Below, piece after piece: positions 17,496 to 24,984 of a stretch of DNA of 64,000 nucleotides. This stretch comes from Hyphomicrobiales bacterium (GTDB lineage: Bacteria; Pseudomonadota; Alphaproteobacteria; Rhizobiales; Rhizobiaceae): positions 49,650 through 113,649 of the forward strand of contig UCEY01000023.1 of the NCBI GenBank assembly GCA_900471605.1, in the 5' to 3' direction. Both the position numbers and the translations under genes were made by a program. The first letter of the stretch is position 1, and the number at the start of each line of letters is the position of its first letter. The notes below the pieces were generated by a model. It saw only the letters and a list, made by a program, of their open reading frames with translations, made no database searches and was not told the DNA's origin.

Positions 17496-18617
17496 TCAGC
17501 GGACGCCGCCCTCGGAGCGCAGGAAGTTCGTATATCGCTCCAGCATCAGCTCCCGGCTGTGATGCTCGCGATGCAATCGCGCAAAATCGTTGCGAAGCTG
17601 GGCATCCGGATAGTTGGCCGCCACATCCTTGATCGCCTCGACAAGGCCGAGCGCATCGCAAGGCGGATGGAACCGCGTCATGGCGGCGTTTTCCCGGTCG
17701 TTTCCGATGCAAAGCACCTCCCGCAGAACCGGGAGATCCGAGGCGACAACCGGCAGCCCCGCCATCGAAGCTTCCACTCCAGCCAGGCCGAAGGTTTCCC
17801 AGATCGACGGAAACACGTAGATATTGCCGGCGGTCAGGACATTGCCGAGTTCATCCCGGTCGATCGATCCGACCAGATGGACGCGCTCCGCCACATCGAG
17901 AGCCCGTGCCTTGCCTTCCAGGGCCTCCCGGTTGGGACCGTCGCCCGCGACGATCAGGTGCATTCCCGGCAGCATCGGGAGCGCCTCCACCAATACCGCG
18001 TGATCCTTCTGATCGACGAGCCGGCCGGTCGCGACCAGCACGAGGGCATCCTGCGGAATGGACAGGCGCTGCCGCCAGTCGACCGCGGCGCGAGCCGACG
18101 GAATGGGATCGACCCCATGCGGGATCAGGATGAAACGCCGCCGATAGGCGGCAGGCCATTTGCCGAACGAGGCACTGGTCGATACGGAATTCGATACGAA
18201 ATGGGTAAAAATCCCTATCGAACCGAACAGCCAGTCGAGTGCCTTCCAATGCCGGCGAATACCCTCGGGCGCCGCGGTATGATGGGCTGCGCGCACGGGC
18301 ACCCGCCCCAGGAAACCGAGAAAGCCGCCAAAGACGGACGCAGCCGCCTGGTAGGTGAAAATCGCGTCGTATTTCCGCGAGAGGATGGCCCATCCGAGAC
18401 GCGAAAGATTGCGAAGCGTGGGCACCATTCCAGAACCGGTGTCGAGAGGCAGGGTCTCAACGGCAAAACCGCGGGCGTGCAGGCCGGTTTCGACCATCTG
18501 CACGAGGGTGCGTACGCCGCCCATCTTGTCATGGGTGACCAGCTGGAGAACCCGCATCCCCGAAGGATTGATCGTATCGGCAGCCTTTGGAAAGGCTGAG
18601 CTGAATTCGTGCCTCAT
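17496..18617 (-). CDS. GT4-family glycosyltransferase
   Basis: This 373-residue GT-B enzyme has the N-terminal VLQLVTHDKMGGVRTLVQMVETGLHARGF and the donor site ATGRLVDQKDHAVLVEALPML and FPSIWETFGLAGVEASMAGLPVVASDLPVLREVL, with the EX7E signature slightly modified (ETFGLAGVE). A shorter form starting at MRVLQLV (18557) is possible, since residues 1-20 are not obviously conserved. It is the last gene of the polysaccharide block and probably transfers a sugar of the repeat unit. Donor and acceptor are unknown. Confidence 0.88.
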   Translation of the reverse strand: MRHEFSSAFPKAADTINPSGMRVLQLVTHDKMGGVRTLVQMVETGLHARGFAVETLPLDTGSGMVPTLRNLSRLGWAILSRKYDAIFTYQAAASVFGGFLGFLGRVPVRAAHHTAAPEGIRRHWKALDWLFGSIGIFTHFVSNSVSTSASFGKWPAAYRRRFILIPHGVDPIPSARAAVDWRQRLSIPQDALVLVATGRLVDQKDHAVLVEALPMLPGMHLIVAGDGPNREALEGKARALDVAERVHLVGSIDRDELGNVLTAGNIYVFPSIWETFGLAGVEASMAGLPVVASDLPVLREVLCIGNDRENAAMTRFHPPCDALGLVEAIKDVAANYPDAQLRNDFARLHREHHSRELMLERYTNFLRSEGGVR

Positions 18618-18694
18618 GACCCGAAACCCTTAGGGCTGAAATCTTAAGATCTGTGCAGAAAGATCGTTCAGATCCCTCCTATCCTAATTTTCGC

Positions 18695-18719
18695 GGATCA
18701 AAAGCCCTGTCTCGCGGTT
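18695..18719 (+). promoter_or_regulatory. Weak EcfG-like promoter
   Basis: GGATC-N16-GGTT (18695-18699 and 18716-18719) is one base away from the EcfG/RpoE2 consensus GGAAC-N16/17-xGTT, and lies 37 bp before the 71-residue ORF. The mismatch in the -35 makes this tentative, but seven better matches occur in the next 7 kb. Confidence 0.35.
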
Positions 18720-18755
18720 CTATCCCGGAACCGAAAGAACGAGGAGACAGAGATC

Positions 18756-18971
18756 ATGGCCAAAGCCAGTTCGAAACGCATGGGCGCAGGAGCACAAGGG
18801 AAAAACAGCGGCAACGGGGCCATGACGGATATCGACAAGGCAATCCTTCCCGAAAACAAGGTTCTATCCAATCGCGACAAGGCGCAGCATTCGAGGGAAC
18901 GCGGGCTTGATAGCAAAACGATACAGACGGAGCAGTTCCACGATCACGAGGCCAATCATCTTAACGACTGA
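18756..18971 (+). CDS. Small hydrophilic protein, unknown function
   Basis: This 71-residue polar protein is rich in Lys, Asn, Asp and His, with no hydrophobic core, no signal and no cysteine, so it is probably disordered. A strong ribosome site (ACGAGGAGA) precedes the ATG, supporting a real gene. I do not recognise a named family. Its position at the head of a block of EcfG-type promoters, and a weak GGATC-N16-GGTT upstream, suggest a stress-induced small protein. A hairpin at 19009-19041 may terminate it. Confidence 0.7.
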   Translation: MAKASSKRMGAGAQGKNSGNGAMTDIDKAILPENKVLSNRDKAQHSRERGLDSKTIQTEQFHDHEANHLND

Positions 18972-19008
18972 AAAAGCACATATATCCGTACCCTCTCAAG
19001 AACGGATT

Positions 19009-19041
19009 GAAAGCCGTCCCTCCGGGCACCACGCGGCTTTC
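19009..19041 (+). terminator. Hairpin between two small stress-island genes
   Basis: GAAAGCCG (19009-19016) and CGGCTTTC (19034-19041) form a perfect 8-bp stem with a 17-nt loop, followed by TTTCC. The large loop and short T-run make it a weak intrinsic terminator candidate for the 71-residue ORF upstream. Confidence 0.4.
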
Positions 19042-19151
19042 TTTCCTTGCAAAGAGGCATAGAAGGAGTAGTCTTTCCAACATCGCCGACCTCGGTAAAA
19101 ACGACGCTCCGGCGACAGGAAGCGTTTTCGCCACCACCTATGGAGGCTTAA

Positions 19152-19367
19152 ATGAATGCAGCAGTCCTGACCCACGCTTTCGAGCCGAGTGAACTGGCTT
19201 TCCTTCAACGTCTTTTTGACGATATCTGCGCCGAGCGCGGCCTACCGACGGGAGGCCCCGTTGCCAGCACTCTTGCCGCTCAGATCATCCAGCTTTACCA
19301 GCAGGGCGTGCGTGACCCACGGGAACTGCAGGATCACCTCGCCGCGGACGCACATTTGAAAACCTGA
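19152..19367 (+). CDS. Small conserved-looking protein, unknown function
   Basis: This 71-residue protein is predicted to be helical, with an amphipathic pattern (LAFLQRLFDDICAERG and LAAQIIQLYQQGVRDPRELQDHL). TATGGAGGC provides a strong ribosome site before the ATG. There is no membrane segment. I do not recognise the family. The Ala/Leu/Asp-rich C-terminal half resembles short helical adaptor proteins of rhizobia, but that is only an impression. It is convergent with the DUF892 ferritin-like gene, with a 9-bp gap. I could not find a good EcfG promoter directly upstream. Confidence 0.7.
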   Translation: MNAAVLTHAFEPSELAFLQRLFDDICAERGLPTGGPVASTLAAQIIQLYQQGVRDPRELQDHLAADAHLKT

Positions 19368-19376
19368 GGTCCCGCC

Positions 19377-19889
19377 TTATCTTTTCGCCATCAGGTCGCG
19401 CTCGTCCCGCATCAGGAAGATGCGGGTGAGGGTGTCGAGATTGGCACCCAGCCAGTCCGCCATGGCGACCTCCTCCGCGAGGATGCGCTCGAACACGGCC
19501 TTGGCGCCGATTTCGTCCAGCTCATCGGCCGCCGCAATCAGAACCCGGTAGCTGGCGATCTCCATATGCTCGAAAGCATAGCCCGCCATCGCTCCCTTGA
19601 CGACTTCGTCACTGGTCAGCATGCCCCCGACGCCCTGCGCCCTCGCCGTCAGTTTGGCGGCGATGTCCTTGATCGCGGACACGCTACCGGCTCCTGCGAA
19701 ATGGTCGAGAAGCTCCTTCAGCGTCTGAGCGTGTTGCTCAGTCTCGTGCAGATGGCTGACGATACGGGCCTTGAGATCCGGATAGCTCTCGATGCGCCGC
19801 GATTGGGCAGAAAGCGCGGTGATCGCCTGTTCTTCCATGGCATGTGCAGCGCGAAGCCAGGCAAGAAAATTGTCTCGGGCATGGGTCAT
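19377..19889 (-). CDS. DUF892/YciF-type ferritin-like protein
   Basis: This 170-residue four-helix-bundle protein has metal-ligand-like motifs HETEQHAQ, FEHMEIASY and EEVAMADWL, spaced as in the YciE/YciF ferritin-like family of stress proteins. The longer in-frame ORF upstream (to 20045) is not used: ATG 19889 has the ribosome site GAGGAGA and gives a family-like N-terminus. A perfect GGAAC-N16-GGTT promoter lies 70 bp upstream on the same strand. The likely role is iron binding or peroxide protection in the general stress response. Confidence 0.85.
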   Translation of the reverse strand: MTHARDNFLAWLRAAHAMEEQAITALSAQSRRIESYPDLKARIVSHLHETEQHAQTLKELLDHFAGAGSVSAIKDIAAKLTARAQGVGGMLTSDEVVKGAMAGYAFEHMEIASYRVLIAAADELDEIGAKAVFERILAEEVAMADWLGANLDTLTRIFLMRDERDLMAKR

Positions 19890-19959
19890 TCGCTTCTCCT
19901 CGCAAACTGGTTGCCCATATCGGCTACCTCGGGAAGACGGATGGCAAGGCAGCGGATTC

Positions 19960-19984
19960 AACCCCTGAAAGCATCCGAAGTTCC
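19960..19984 (-). promoter_or_regulatory. EcfG-type promoter of ferritin-like gene
   Basis: On the minus strand GGAAC (19984-19980) is followed by 16 bases and GGTT (19963-19960), matching the EcfG/RpoE2 general stress consensus GGAAC-N16/17-xGTT. It is 70 bp upstream of the ferritin-like start. Confidence 0.7.
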
Positions 19985-20065
19985 TCTTCGCCTTTATGCT
20001 TTGGAACATTGCCTCCGTTTGCGAATTGTCCAGTCGTAAATTCACGATCCATGAAGGCGAAGATC

Positions 20066-20272
20066 ATGTCACGCGAGACAAGGGCAAATTCGATCATCGG
20101 AGGTATTGTCGTCGTGCTCCTCCTGCTGGCGGGCGGCTATTATTTCACCGGCCCGTCAGATAACGCGGCACAAGCCCCCGCACCGCCGGCGACCAAGAAC
20201 ACGGCGCAGATGCCCGCGCCTGCACCCGCCACCGGCACGGACCCGACAAATACCGGCTCCACGAAGCCTTAA
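20066..20272 (+). CDS. Small single-pass membrane protein with Ala/Pro-rich tail
   Basis: This 68-residue protein has a short positive N-terminus (MSRETRANS), one membrane helix (IIGGIVVVLLLLAGGYYF, residues about 10-28), then a Pro/Ala/Thr-rich, low-complexity periplasmic tail ending TGSTKP. ATG 20066 follows AAGGCGAAG. An in-frame ATG at 20051 lacks a ribosome site. Tails like this are common in small stress-induced envelope proteins of rhizobia, but no function is known to me. The next gene has its own promoter at 20286. Confidence 0.7.
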   Translation: MSRETRANSIIGGIVVVLLLLAGGYYFTGPSDNAAQAPAPPATKNTAQMPAPAPATGTDPTNTGSTKP

Positions 20273-20285
20273 GGCCGGTTCGCGA

Positions 20286-20310
20286 GGAACAATCGCCATG
20301 CGGGGCGGTT
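20286..20310 (+). promoter_or_regulatory. EcfG-type promoter of the Pro-rich small-protein operon
   Basis: GGAAC (20286-20290), 16 bases, then GGTT (20307-20310) is an exact match to GGAAC-N16-xGTT. It is 27 bp before the ATG at 20337, leaving room for a short leader containing the ribosome site GGGAG. Confidence 0.75.
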
Positions 20311-20336
20311 GTGAACCGAGTAACAGGGAGTTTTCC

Positions 20337-20519
20337 ATGATACCCACCCCTCGCGAACCAAGTGAACAGCCGCCTATGCCGGCGCCCGTCTGGACGCCCG
20401 AGCCGCCGATCGACGAGCCGGAGCCCGACCGGCTGCCGGATGAGGCACCGCTCCCCAATCCCGACGAAAACCCCAATCCACCGGTCTACATGCCGCCCGG
20501 CAACCTGGCATCAAATTGA
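20337..20519 (+). CDS. Small acidic Pro-rich protein, unknown function
   Basis: This 60-residue protein is about one third proline with many Glu/Asp residues (PEPPIDEPEPDRLPDEAPLPNP). It has no hydrophobic segment and no cysteine, and is almost certainly disordered. CAGGGAG precedes the ATG at good spacing, and a perfect EcfG-type promoter is 27 bp upstream, so expression under general stress is likely. It forms a putative operon with the next small membrane protein (35-bp gap). No family recognised. Confidence 0.7.
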   Translation: MIPTPREPSEQPPMPAPVWTPEPPIDEPEPDRLPDEAPLPNPDENPNPPVYMPPGNLASN

Positions 20520-20554
20520 AGAGGCACCGGCGCAGGGGCGCCGGGGAATCCATT

Positions 20555-20758
20555 ATGAACACCCATAGCCATACGCACACGGACCGCAGCGGAGTACAGG
20601 GCGACGCTGACCTGAGGCCGGCACCCGGGGGGCTCTGGAAGCTGCTGGCTGCCGCGGTTCTCATCCTTCTCGGGCTTATCGCCGCTATGGAAGCTTTTGG
20701 CGATGGTGACAACGATTTCATCGCTCCCGGTCCACCGCCGCAAACGGTCGTCGAGTAA
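20555..20758 (+). CDS. Small single-pass membrane protein
   Basis: This 67-residue protein has a His/Thr-rich N-terminus (MNTHSHTHTDRS), a Gly/Pro linker, one membrane helix (LWKLLAAAVLILLGLIAAMEAF, residues about 27-48) and an acidic, Pro-rich C-terminus. The HSHTHTD run could bind metal, but this is speculative. The start is ATG 20555 with GGGGAA upstream. It is probably co-transcribed with the Pro-rich protein gene from the EcfG-type promoter at 20286. No family recognised. Confidence 0.7.
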   Translation: MNTHSHTHTDRSGVQGDADLRPAPGGLWKLLAAAVLILLGLIAAMEAFGDGDNDFIAPGPPPQTVVE

Positions 20759-20807
20759 TACCTCGACTTCCAACCGCCCACCCGGGTCAGTGCAGGAAGC
20801 AGCCTTT

Positions 20808-20833
20808 GGAACAAAGGGCAAAATCCATGCGTT
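20808..20833 (+). promoter_or_regulatory. EcfG-type promoter of phospholipase D-like gene
   Basis: GGAAC (20808-20812), 17 bases, then CGTT (20830-20833) matches the EcfG consensus. It lies 21 bp before the GTG start, so the leader would be short. Confidence 0.7.
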
Positions 20834-20854
20834 CTTCCGCGATTCCATGACGAG

Positions 20855-22369
20855 GTGGCGCAGGTGGACGTGACGACGCAATCAATTCCGACCCGGGAAA
20901 CGGCATTTCCTTTCGAACCCATCATCCGGCCGGGCCGTAATGCCTGGCGCAGTGCAAAGGCGGACAAGCTTGCCTTCCTGATCGACGGCGAAGAGTATTA
21001 CCGCCGGCTGGATCAGGTTCTGAGGCAGGCGGAACGGTCGGTCTTCATCATCGGCTGGGATTTCAATCCCGATATTCTGCTTCGTCCCCGCGATCCCGAG
21101 GGTGAAACGATCGGCGCGCTGCTGCGCAGGATGGTCGAGGAAAAACCCACGCTTGAAATCCGCATCCTGGTCTGGGGCATGGGCCCGGTCTATTCCGGCA
21201 AGAGCCTCCGGATGTTCGGCAGGATGGATTGGAACGACCATCCGCGCATCTTTCTGCATTTCGACTTCGATCATCCGCTGCGCGCCAGCCATCATCAGAA
21301 AATCGTTGCGATCGACGACCGGACGGCCTTCCTCGGCGGCATCGACCTGACCGCGCGCCGCTGGGACGACCGCAGCCATGCGGCGGTGAACCCGCTTCGC
21401 CGGTCCGTGGACGGCACCGCCTACGGCCCGGTCCACGACATACAGACGATCGTCACAGGCGACACGGCAAAGCTGATCGGCGATGTCGCCCGCCGCCGCT
21501 GGAAGAAGGCGACCCGGGAGGCCCTTCAGCCGGTCGAGACGCCGGGCTCGACGCCCTGGCCAAACGACCTGGAGCCGGCGCTCACCGAGTGCAATACCGG
21601 TCTGGCGCTGACCGAGGCGTGGAAATGGAAAGGCCGACGCGGTCACCGCGAGGCGATCCGGTTGACCCACGACGCGCTGAAGGCCGCCAAACGCCATCTC
21701 TATATCGAAACCCAGTATCTCGCCTCCTTCGGCGTCGCCCGCACGCTCGCCAAACGATTGAGGAAAACCGACGGACCGGAAATCGTGGTGATCGTCACCC
21801 GGGAATCCCACGGCTTCCTGGAAAAGCTGATGATGGGCCACAACCGCAACCGGCTGATCCGCCGCCTGAAGCGGGCCGATCGCTTCGGGCGGCTGCGGGT
21901 TTTCTATGCCACGGTTCCGAACGGCAACGGCGGAGAACAGGAAATCATCGTCCATTCCAAACTGATCATCGTCGACGACCAGTTCGTGCGCGTCGGCTCT
22001 TCCAATCTCAATAACCGCTCTGAAGGACTGGACACGGAAGCAGACCTTGCGATCGAAACCTCGGATCCGGCGGGCCGCCAGGCAATCACAGCATTGCGCG
22101 ACGACCTGATCGCCGAACATCTCGGCGCCCAACCCGCGGAAGTCACGCGGATCATCGCGGAAACCGGCTCCACGCTGGCGGCCATCGAACAACTCAATGT
22201 CGGCCCGCGCGGTCTGCGGAGCTTCGACGTCGATGCCGAAAAAGGCGAAACCGGTTCGCTGGTCGGCACGGGGATCATCGATCCGAAACAGCCTTTTTGG
22301 CCGATCCCTGAAATCAAGACGGGCTTCAGGCGGCTTTTCGCCCGGTTCTCACATCACCGTCTGCTCTAG
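20855..22369 (+). CDS. Phospholipase D/cardiolipin synthase-like protein (ClsB-type)
   Basis: This 504-residue protein has two HKD catalytic motifs: HHQKIVAIDD (near residue 146) and HSKLIIVDD (near 367), each followed by the conserved Gly/Ser-Asn segment (GGIDLTARRWDD and GSSNLNNRSEGLDTEADLAIE). It would hydrolyse or transfer phosphatidyl groups, for example to make cardiolipin. There is no N-terminal membrane helix, as in E. coli ClsB (YbhO). The GTG start at 20855 follows ACGAGGTG. Its neighbours are homologues of YbhN and YbhP, reproducing the E. coli ybhN-clsB-ybhP set. Its last 21 bases overlap the convergent ybhN-like gene. Confidence 0.9.
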   Translation: MAQVDVTTQSIPTRETAFPFEPIIRPGRNAWRSAKADKLAFLIDGEEYYRRLDQVLRQAERSVFIIGWDFNPDILLRPRDPEGETIGALLRRMVEEKPTLEIRILVWGMGPVYSGKSLRMFGRMDWNDHPRIFLHFDFDHPLRASHHQKIVAIDDRTAFLGGIDLTARRWDDRSHAAVNPLRRSVDGTAYGPVHDIQTIVTGDTAKLIGDVARRRWKKATREALQPVETPGSTPWPNDLEPALTECNTGLALTEAWKWKGRRGHREAIRLTHDALKAAKRHLYIETQYLASFGVARTLAKRLRKTDGPEIVVIVTRESHGFLEKLMMGHNRNRLIRRLKRADRFGRLRVFYATVPNGNGGEQEIIVHSKLIIVDDQFVRVGSSNLNNRSEGLDTEADLAIETSDPAGRQAITALRDDLIAEHLGAQPAEVTRIIAETGSTLAAIEQLNVGPRGLRSFDVDAEKGETGSLVGTGIIDPKQPFWPIPEIKTGFRRLFARFSHHRLL

Positions 22370-23290
22370 GAATTTGCCGCCCCGATGACGATAATAGGCC
22401 TCGGTGACAAGCAGTGTCGGTACCCCGGCGATGAGCGGCACGAAAAAATAGAGCACCCGGAAGGCCACGAGCGCCCCGATAGAGGCGGATGTCGGCAGGA
22501 TGCCGAGCATGGTGGCCTCGAGCACGCCCAATCCCCCCGGCACGTGGCTGATCAGCGCGGCTATGTTGGCGGTGACATAGGCTCCGGCGACATCCAGGTA
22601 GCCGGCCTCGGTAAAGCTTGCCAGAAGCTGCTGGATGGAGGCGGCGACACAGGCGAAATTCAGCGTTCCGATGACCACCTGCCCGATCGCAAGCGGCATT
22701 GCCGGCGGCTCGAAACGCCATTTGCGAACGACGAGCGGGCGGCGCACCAGGGCGCAGATCAGCAGATAGGCGACCGGCCCGGCGAGGCAGACAAGCCCGA
22801 TCGTCAGCCGCGCCCCATGGTCGAGGCCGAGCAGATCCGGCGCATCGCCACGCTGGAGCAAAAGCGCAAGCCCGGCCAGAGTTCCAAGGCCGAGACCGAC
22901 GGTAACCCCGCAGAAAACGATGACCTTGGCGACATCCTCGCCGGTCAGGCCCCAGCGCGTGTAGAACCGGTAGCGCACCGCGCCGCTGCTGAGCGCCGCC
23001 AGCCCGACATTATGGCCGATCGACAGCGCCGTGAACGACGCAAGCGACGTTTGTCGCAGTGGGAGCGGTTTGCCGGCATAACGGACGGCGAGCGCATCGA
23101 ACCCGCCAAGGCAGAGATAGGAGAGGATGACGAAGAAGAAAGCCGCGGCCAGCCGGAAGCCGGCGATCGAACGGACGGATTCCTCGATCTCGTCCATCGT
23201 GTATCGGCCGAGGCTGCGATAGACGAGGAAGGCTGCCAGGCAGATCGCTGCGCCGATCAGGATCTTGAACAGATGGCGTCTGGCGATCAT
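22349..23290 (-). CDS. YbhN/LPG-synthase TM-domain family membrane protein (UPF0104)
   Basis: This 313-residue integral membrane protein has about eight helices and the flippase-like motifs of the LPG_synthase_TM family: SLASFTALSIGHNVGLAALSSGAVRYRFYTRWGLTGEDVAKVIVFCGVTVGLG and HVPGGLGVLEATMLGILP. The C-terminal cytoplasmic GNAT-like domain of MprF is absent, as in E. coli YbhN. It probably flips or binds a phospholipid. A face-to-face EcfG promoter at 23322-23348 is shared with the EEP gene on the other strand. Confidence 0.88.
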   Translation of the reverse strand: MIARRHLFKILIGAAICLAAFLVYRSLGRYTMDEIEESVRSIAGFRLAAAFFFVILSYLCLGGFDALAVRYAGKPLPLRQTSLASFTALSIGHNVGLAALSSGAVRYRFYTRWGLTGEDVAKVIVFCGVTVGLGLGTLAGLALLLQRGDAPDLLGLDHGARLTIGLVCLAGPVAYLLICALVRRPLVVRKWRFEPPAMPLAIGQVVIGTLNFACVAASIQQLLASFTEAGYLDVAGAYVTANIAALISHVPGGLGVLEATMLGILPTSASIGALVAFRVLYFFVPLIAGVPTLLVTEAYYRHRGGKFLEQTVM

Positions 23291-23321
23291 GGTCCCTCAC
23301 GTGAATGGCTGTATAAGAATG

Positions 23322-23348
23322 GGAACGAAACCGGGCCCAAGGTGTTCC
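23322..23348. promoter_or_regulatory. Overlapping bidirectional EcfG-type promoter
   Basis: On the plus strand GGAAC (23322-23326)-N16-TGTT (23343-23346) faces the EEP gene. On the minus strand GGAAC (23348-23344)-N16-CGTT (23327-23324) faces the ybhN-like gene. The two elements overlap within one imperfect palindrome, so each -35 box overlies the other -10 box. Confidence 0.7.
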
Positions 23349-23355
23349 CAGCGCC

Positions 23356-24126
23356 ATGACGGATCAGACAGCACCAGCGCAATCCACGGGCCGCCCCTCC
23401 CCCGCAAGGCATCGCCTGAAAATCCTGAGCTACAACGTCCACAGCTGCATCGGCACCGATCGCCGGCTTGATCCGGGCCGGGTAGCCGAGGTCATCGCCG
23501 CCGTGGAACCGGATGTCATCGGATTGCAGGAACTGGATGTCGGCCGCAGCCGCACCGGCGGAATAGACCAGGCGCATGCGATCGCGTCTCTCTTGCAGAT
23601 GGAATTCCATTTCCACGCCGCGCTCAACGTCGCCGAAGAACGTTACGGCGATGCGATCCTGACGGCGCTGCCGGCAAGAATGGTCAAGGGTGCCGGCCTG
23701 CCGTCACACGGCGAACAGCGCGGCGCCTTATGGGTGGAGATCGACGTCGGCGAGCATAAACTGCAGGTCTTCAACACCCATCTCGGCCTTTTGGGCAGCG
23801 ACCGGATGCGCCAGATCGGCGAGATCCTGGGGCCTGCCTGGATCGGAGCGCCGGCCTGCCAGGGCAAGCCGACGATCCTGATCGGCGATTTCAACGCCAT
23901 TCCCCTCACCGCGACCTACAGGACGGTCGCCCGGCGGATGGGTGACGCACCGCTTCTCAGCGGGACGAAGGCCCGGGCCACCTTCCCGTCGCGGTTTCCG
24001 CTGCTGAGGATCGACCACGTCTTCGTCTCCGGCGACATCACGCCGGTCGAAACGCAGGTCGTATCGACGCCGCTTTCCCGTCAGGCTTCCGACCACCTGC
24101 CGCTTCTGGTGACGGTCGAACTCTAA
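23356..24126 (+). CDS. Endonuclease/exonuclease/phosphatase family protein (YbhP-like)
   Basis: This 256-residue EEP-fold hydrolase has the metal and catalytic motifs LKILSYNVHSCIGTDRRLDPGRVAEVI, DVIGLQELD (catalytic Glu), FNTHLG, IGDFNAIP and the C-terminal DHLPLLV. Its substrate is probably a phosphodiester, in a lipid or nucleic acid; E. coli YbhP is the closest context match. The ATG at 23356 begins only about 10 bases after the plus-strand EcfG -10 box, so the mRNA may be nearly leaderless. It is divergent from the ybhN-like gene. Confidence 0.88.
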   Translation: MTDQTAPAQSTGRPSPARHRLKILSYNVHSCIGTDRRLDPGRVAEVIAAVEPDVIGLQELDVGRSRTGGIDQAHAIASLLQMEFHFHAALNVAEERYGDAILTALPARMVKGAGLPSHGEQRGALWVEIDVGEHKLQVFNTHLGLLGSDRMRQIGEILGPAWIGAPACQGKPTILIGDFNAIPLTATYRTVARRMGDAPLLSGTKARATFPSRFPLLRIDHVFVSGDITPVETQVVSTPLSRQASDHLPLLVTVEL

Positions 24127-24130
24127 GGCC

Positions 24131-24850
24131 TCAATGGGTGAGTGTCCGGCTGAGCCGGCGCGCCTCCTTGAGAAGACGCACCACATCCTGATCGGTGGTT
24201 TCCGCGAAATCGCCGTAGTGCAGGCTGACCGCTTCCATGCGGTCCGGGGCCGACAGGCAGACGATATCGTCCACCTCTTCCTGCAAGGATTCCAGCATCT
24301 GACGCGGCGCGACGGGCACGGCAATGCAGATTGACGCGACGCCCATGTCCCTCAGCGCATGAATGCCGGCGCGGATCGAGACGCCGTTGGCAATTCCGTC
24401 ATCCACCAGAATGACGTCGCGGCCGGTGTGATCGTGCTCGCTCGGTTCGTCCTCGCCGAAATACATCCGGTGCCTGCGCTCGATTTCGGCAAGCTGGTGG
24501 TCGCGCTCGGTCGCAAGATATCCCGGCGGCACATGGAAACGGCGCGCGGCATCCTCGTTGACCACCACATGCGGCTCGCGTCCATCGACGACAGCACCGA
24601 TGCCATATTCGGGATGGCCGGGGGCACCGATCTTGCGAACGATCAGGAGATCGAGCGGCAGCCCAAGCCGCTGGGCCACCTCGAAGGCGACGGGCACGCC
24701 GCCGCGCGGCAACGCCATGACGATCGGATTGGGCAGCGACGCCACCTGCAGGGCTTCCGCCAGCTGCCGTCCGGCATCCTCGCGATCGGTAAAAGTTGGG
24801 CTCAGACCGGCCATTTCATCCTCCCGGGACAGTGCGACGGTCTCTGCCAT
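24131..24850 (-). CDS. Phosphoribosyltransferase-domain protein
   Basis: This 239-residue protein has a PRTase type I fold with the PRPP-binding motif VILVDDGIANGVSIRAGI (the usual DDGxxTG has Asn in place of Thr). FTDREDAGRQLAEALQ and VMALPRGGVPVAFEVAQRLGLPLDLLIVRKIGAPGHPEYGIGAV are typical of the stress-associated ComF-unlike PRTase group. The substrate is unknown. A GGAAC-N17-GGTT promoter lies upstream on the same strand. It ends 4 bp from the convergent EEP gene. Confidence 0.87.
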   Translation of the reverse strand: MAETVALSREDEMAGLSPTFTDREDAGRQLAEALQVASLPNPIVMALPRGGVPVAFEVAQRLGLPLDLLIVRKIGAPGHPEYGIGAVVDGREPHVVVNEDAARRFHVPPGYLATERDHQLAEIERRHRMYFGEDEPSEHDHTGRDVILVDDGIANGVSIRAGIHALRDMGVASICIAVPVAPRQMLESLQEEVDDIVCLSAPDRMEAVSLHYGDFAETTDQDVVRLLKEARRLSRTLTH

Positions 24851-24906
24851 CGCACGTGGTTCTCTAGCCAGCCCGGCCGCATCATATCACCGGCCGGACC
24901 TCCGAC

Positions 24907-24932
24907 AACCGGGAGGATGCGGTTTGGGTTCC
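24907..24932 (-). promoter_or_regulatory. EcfG-type promoter of phosphoribosyltransferase gene
   Basis: On the minus strand GGAAC (24932-24928), 17 bases, then GGTT (24910-24907), within the EcfG spacing range. It lies 56 bp upstream of the ATG at 24850. Confidence 0.65.
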
Positions 24933-24984
24933 GTCTTCCCGAAAAGAGACCACCTGGCTCCGCATCGCCGCGCATGGGCGCGCA

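Noticed and set aside
20003..20030. EcfG promoter before the membrane protein at 20066
   Set aside because: GGAAC is present at 20003-20007, but no xGTT occurs 16-17 bases later.
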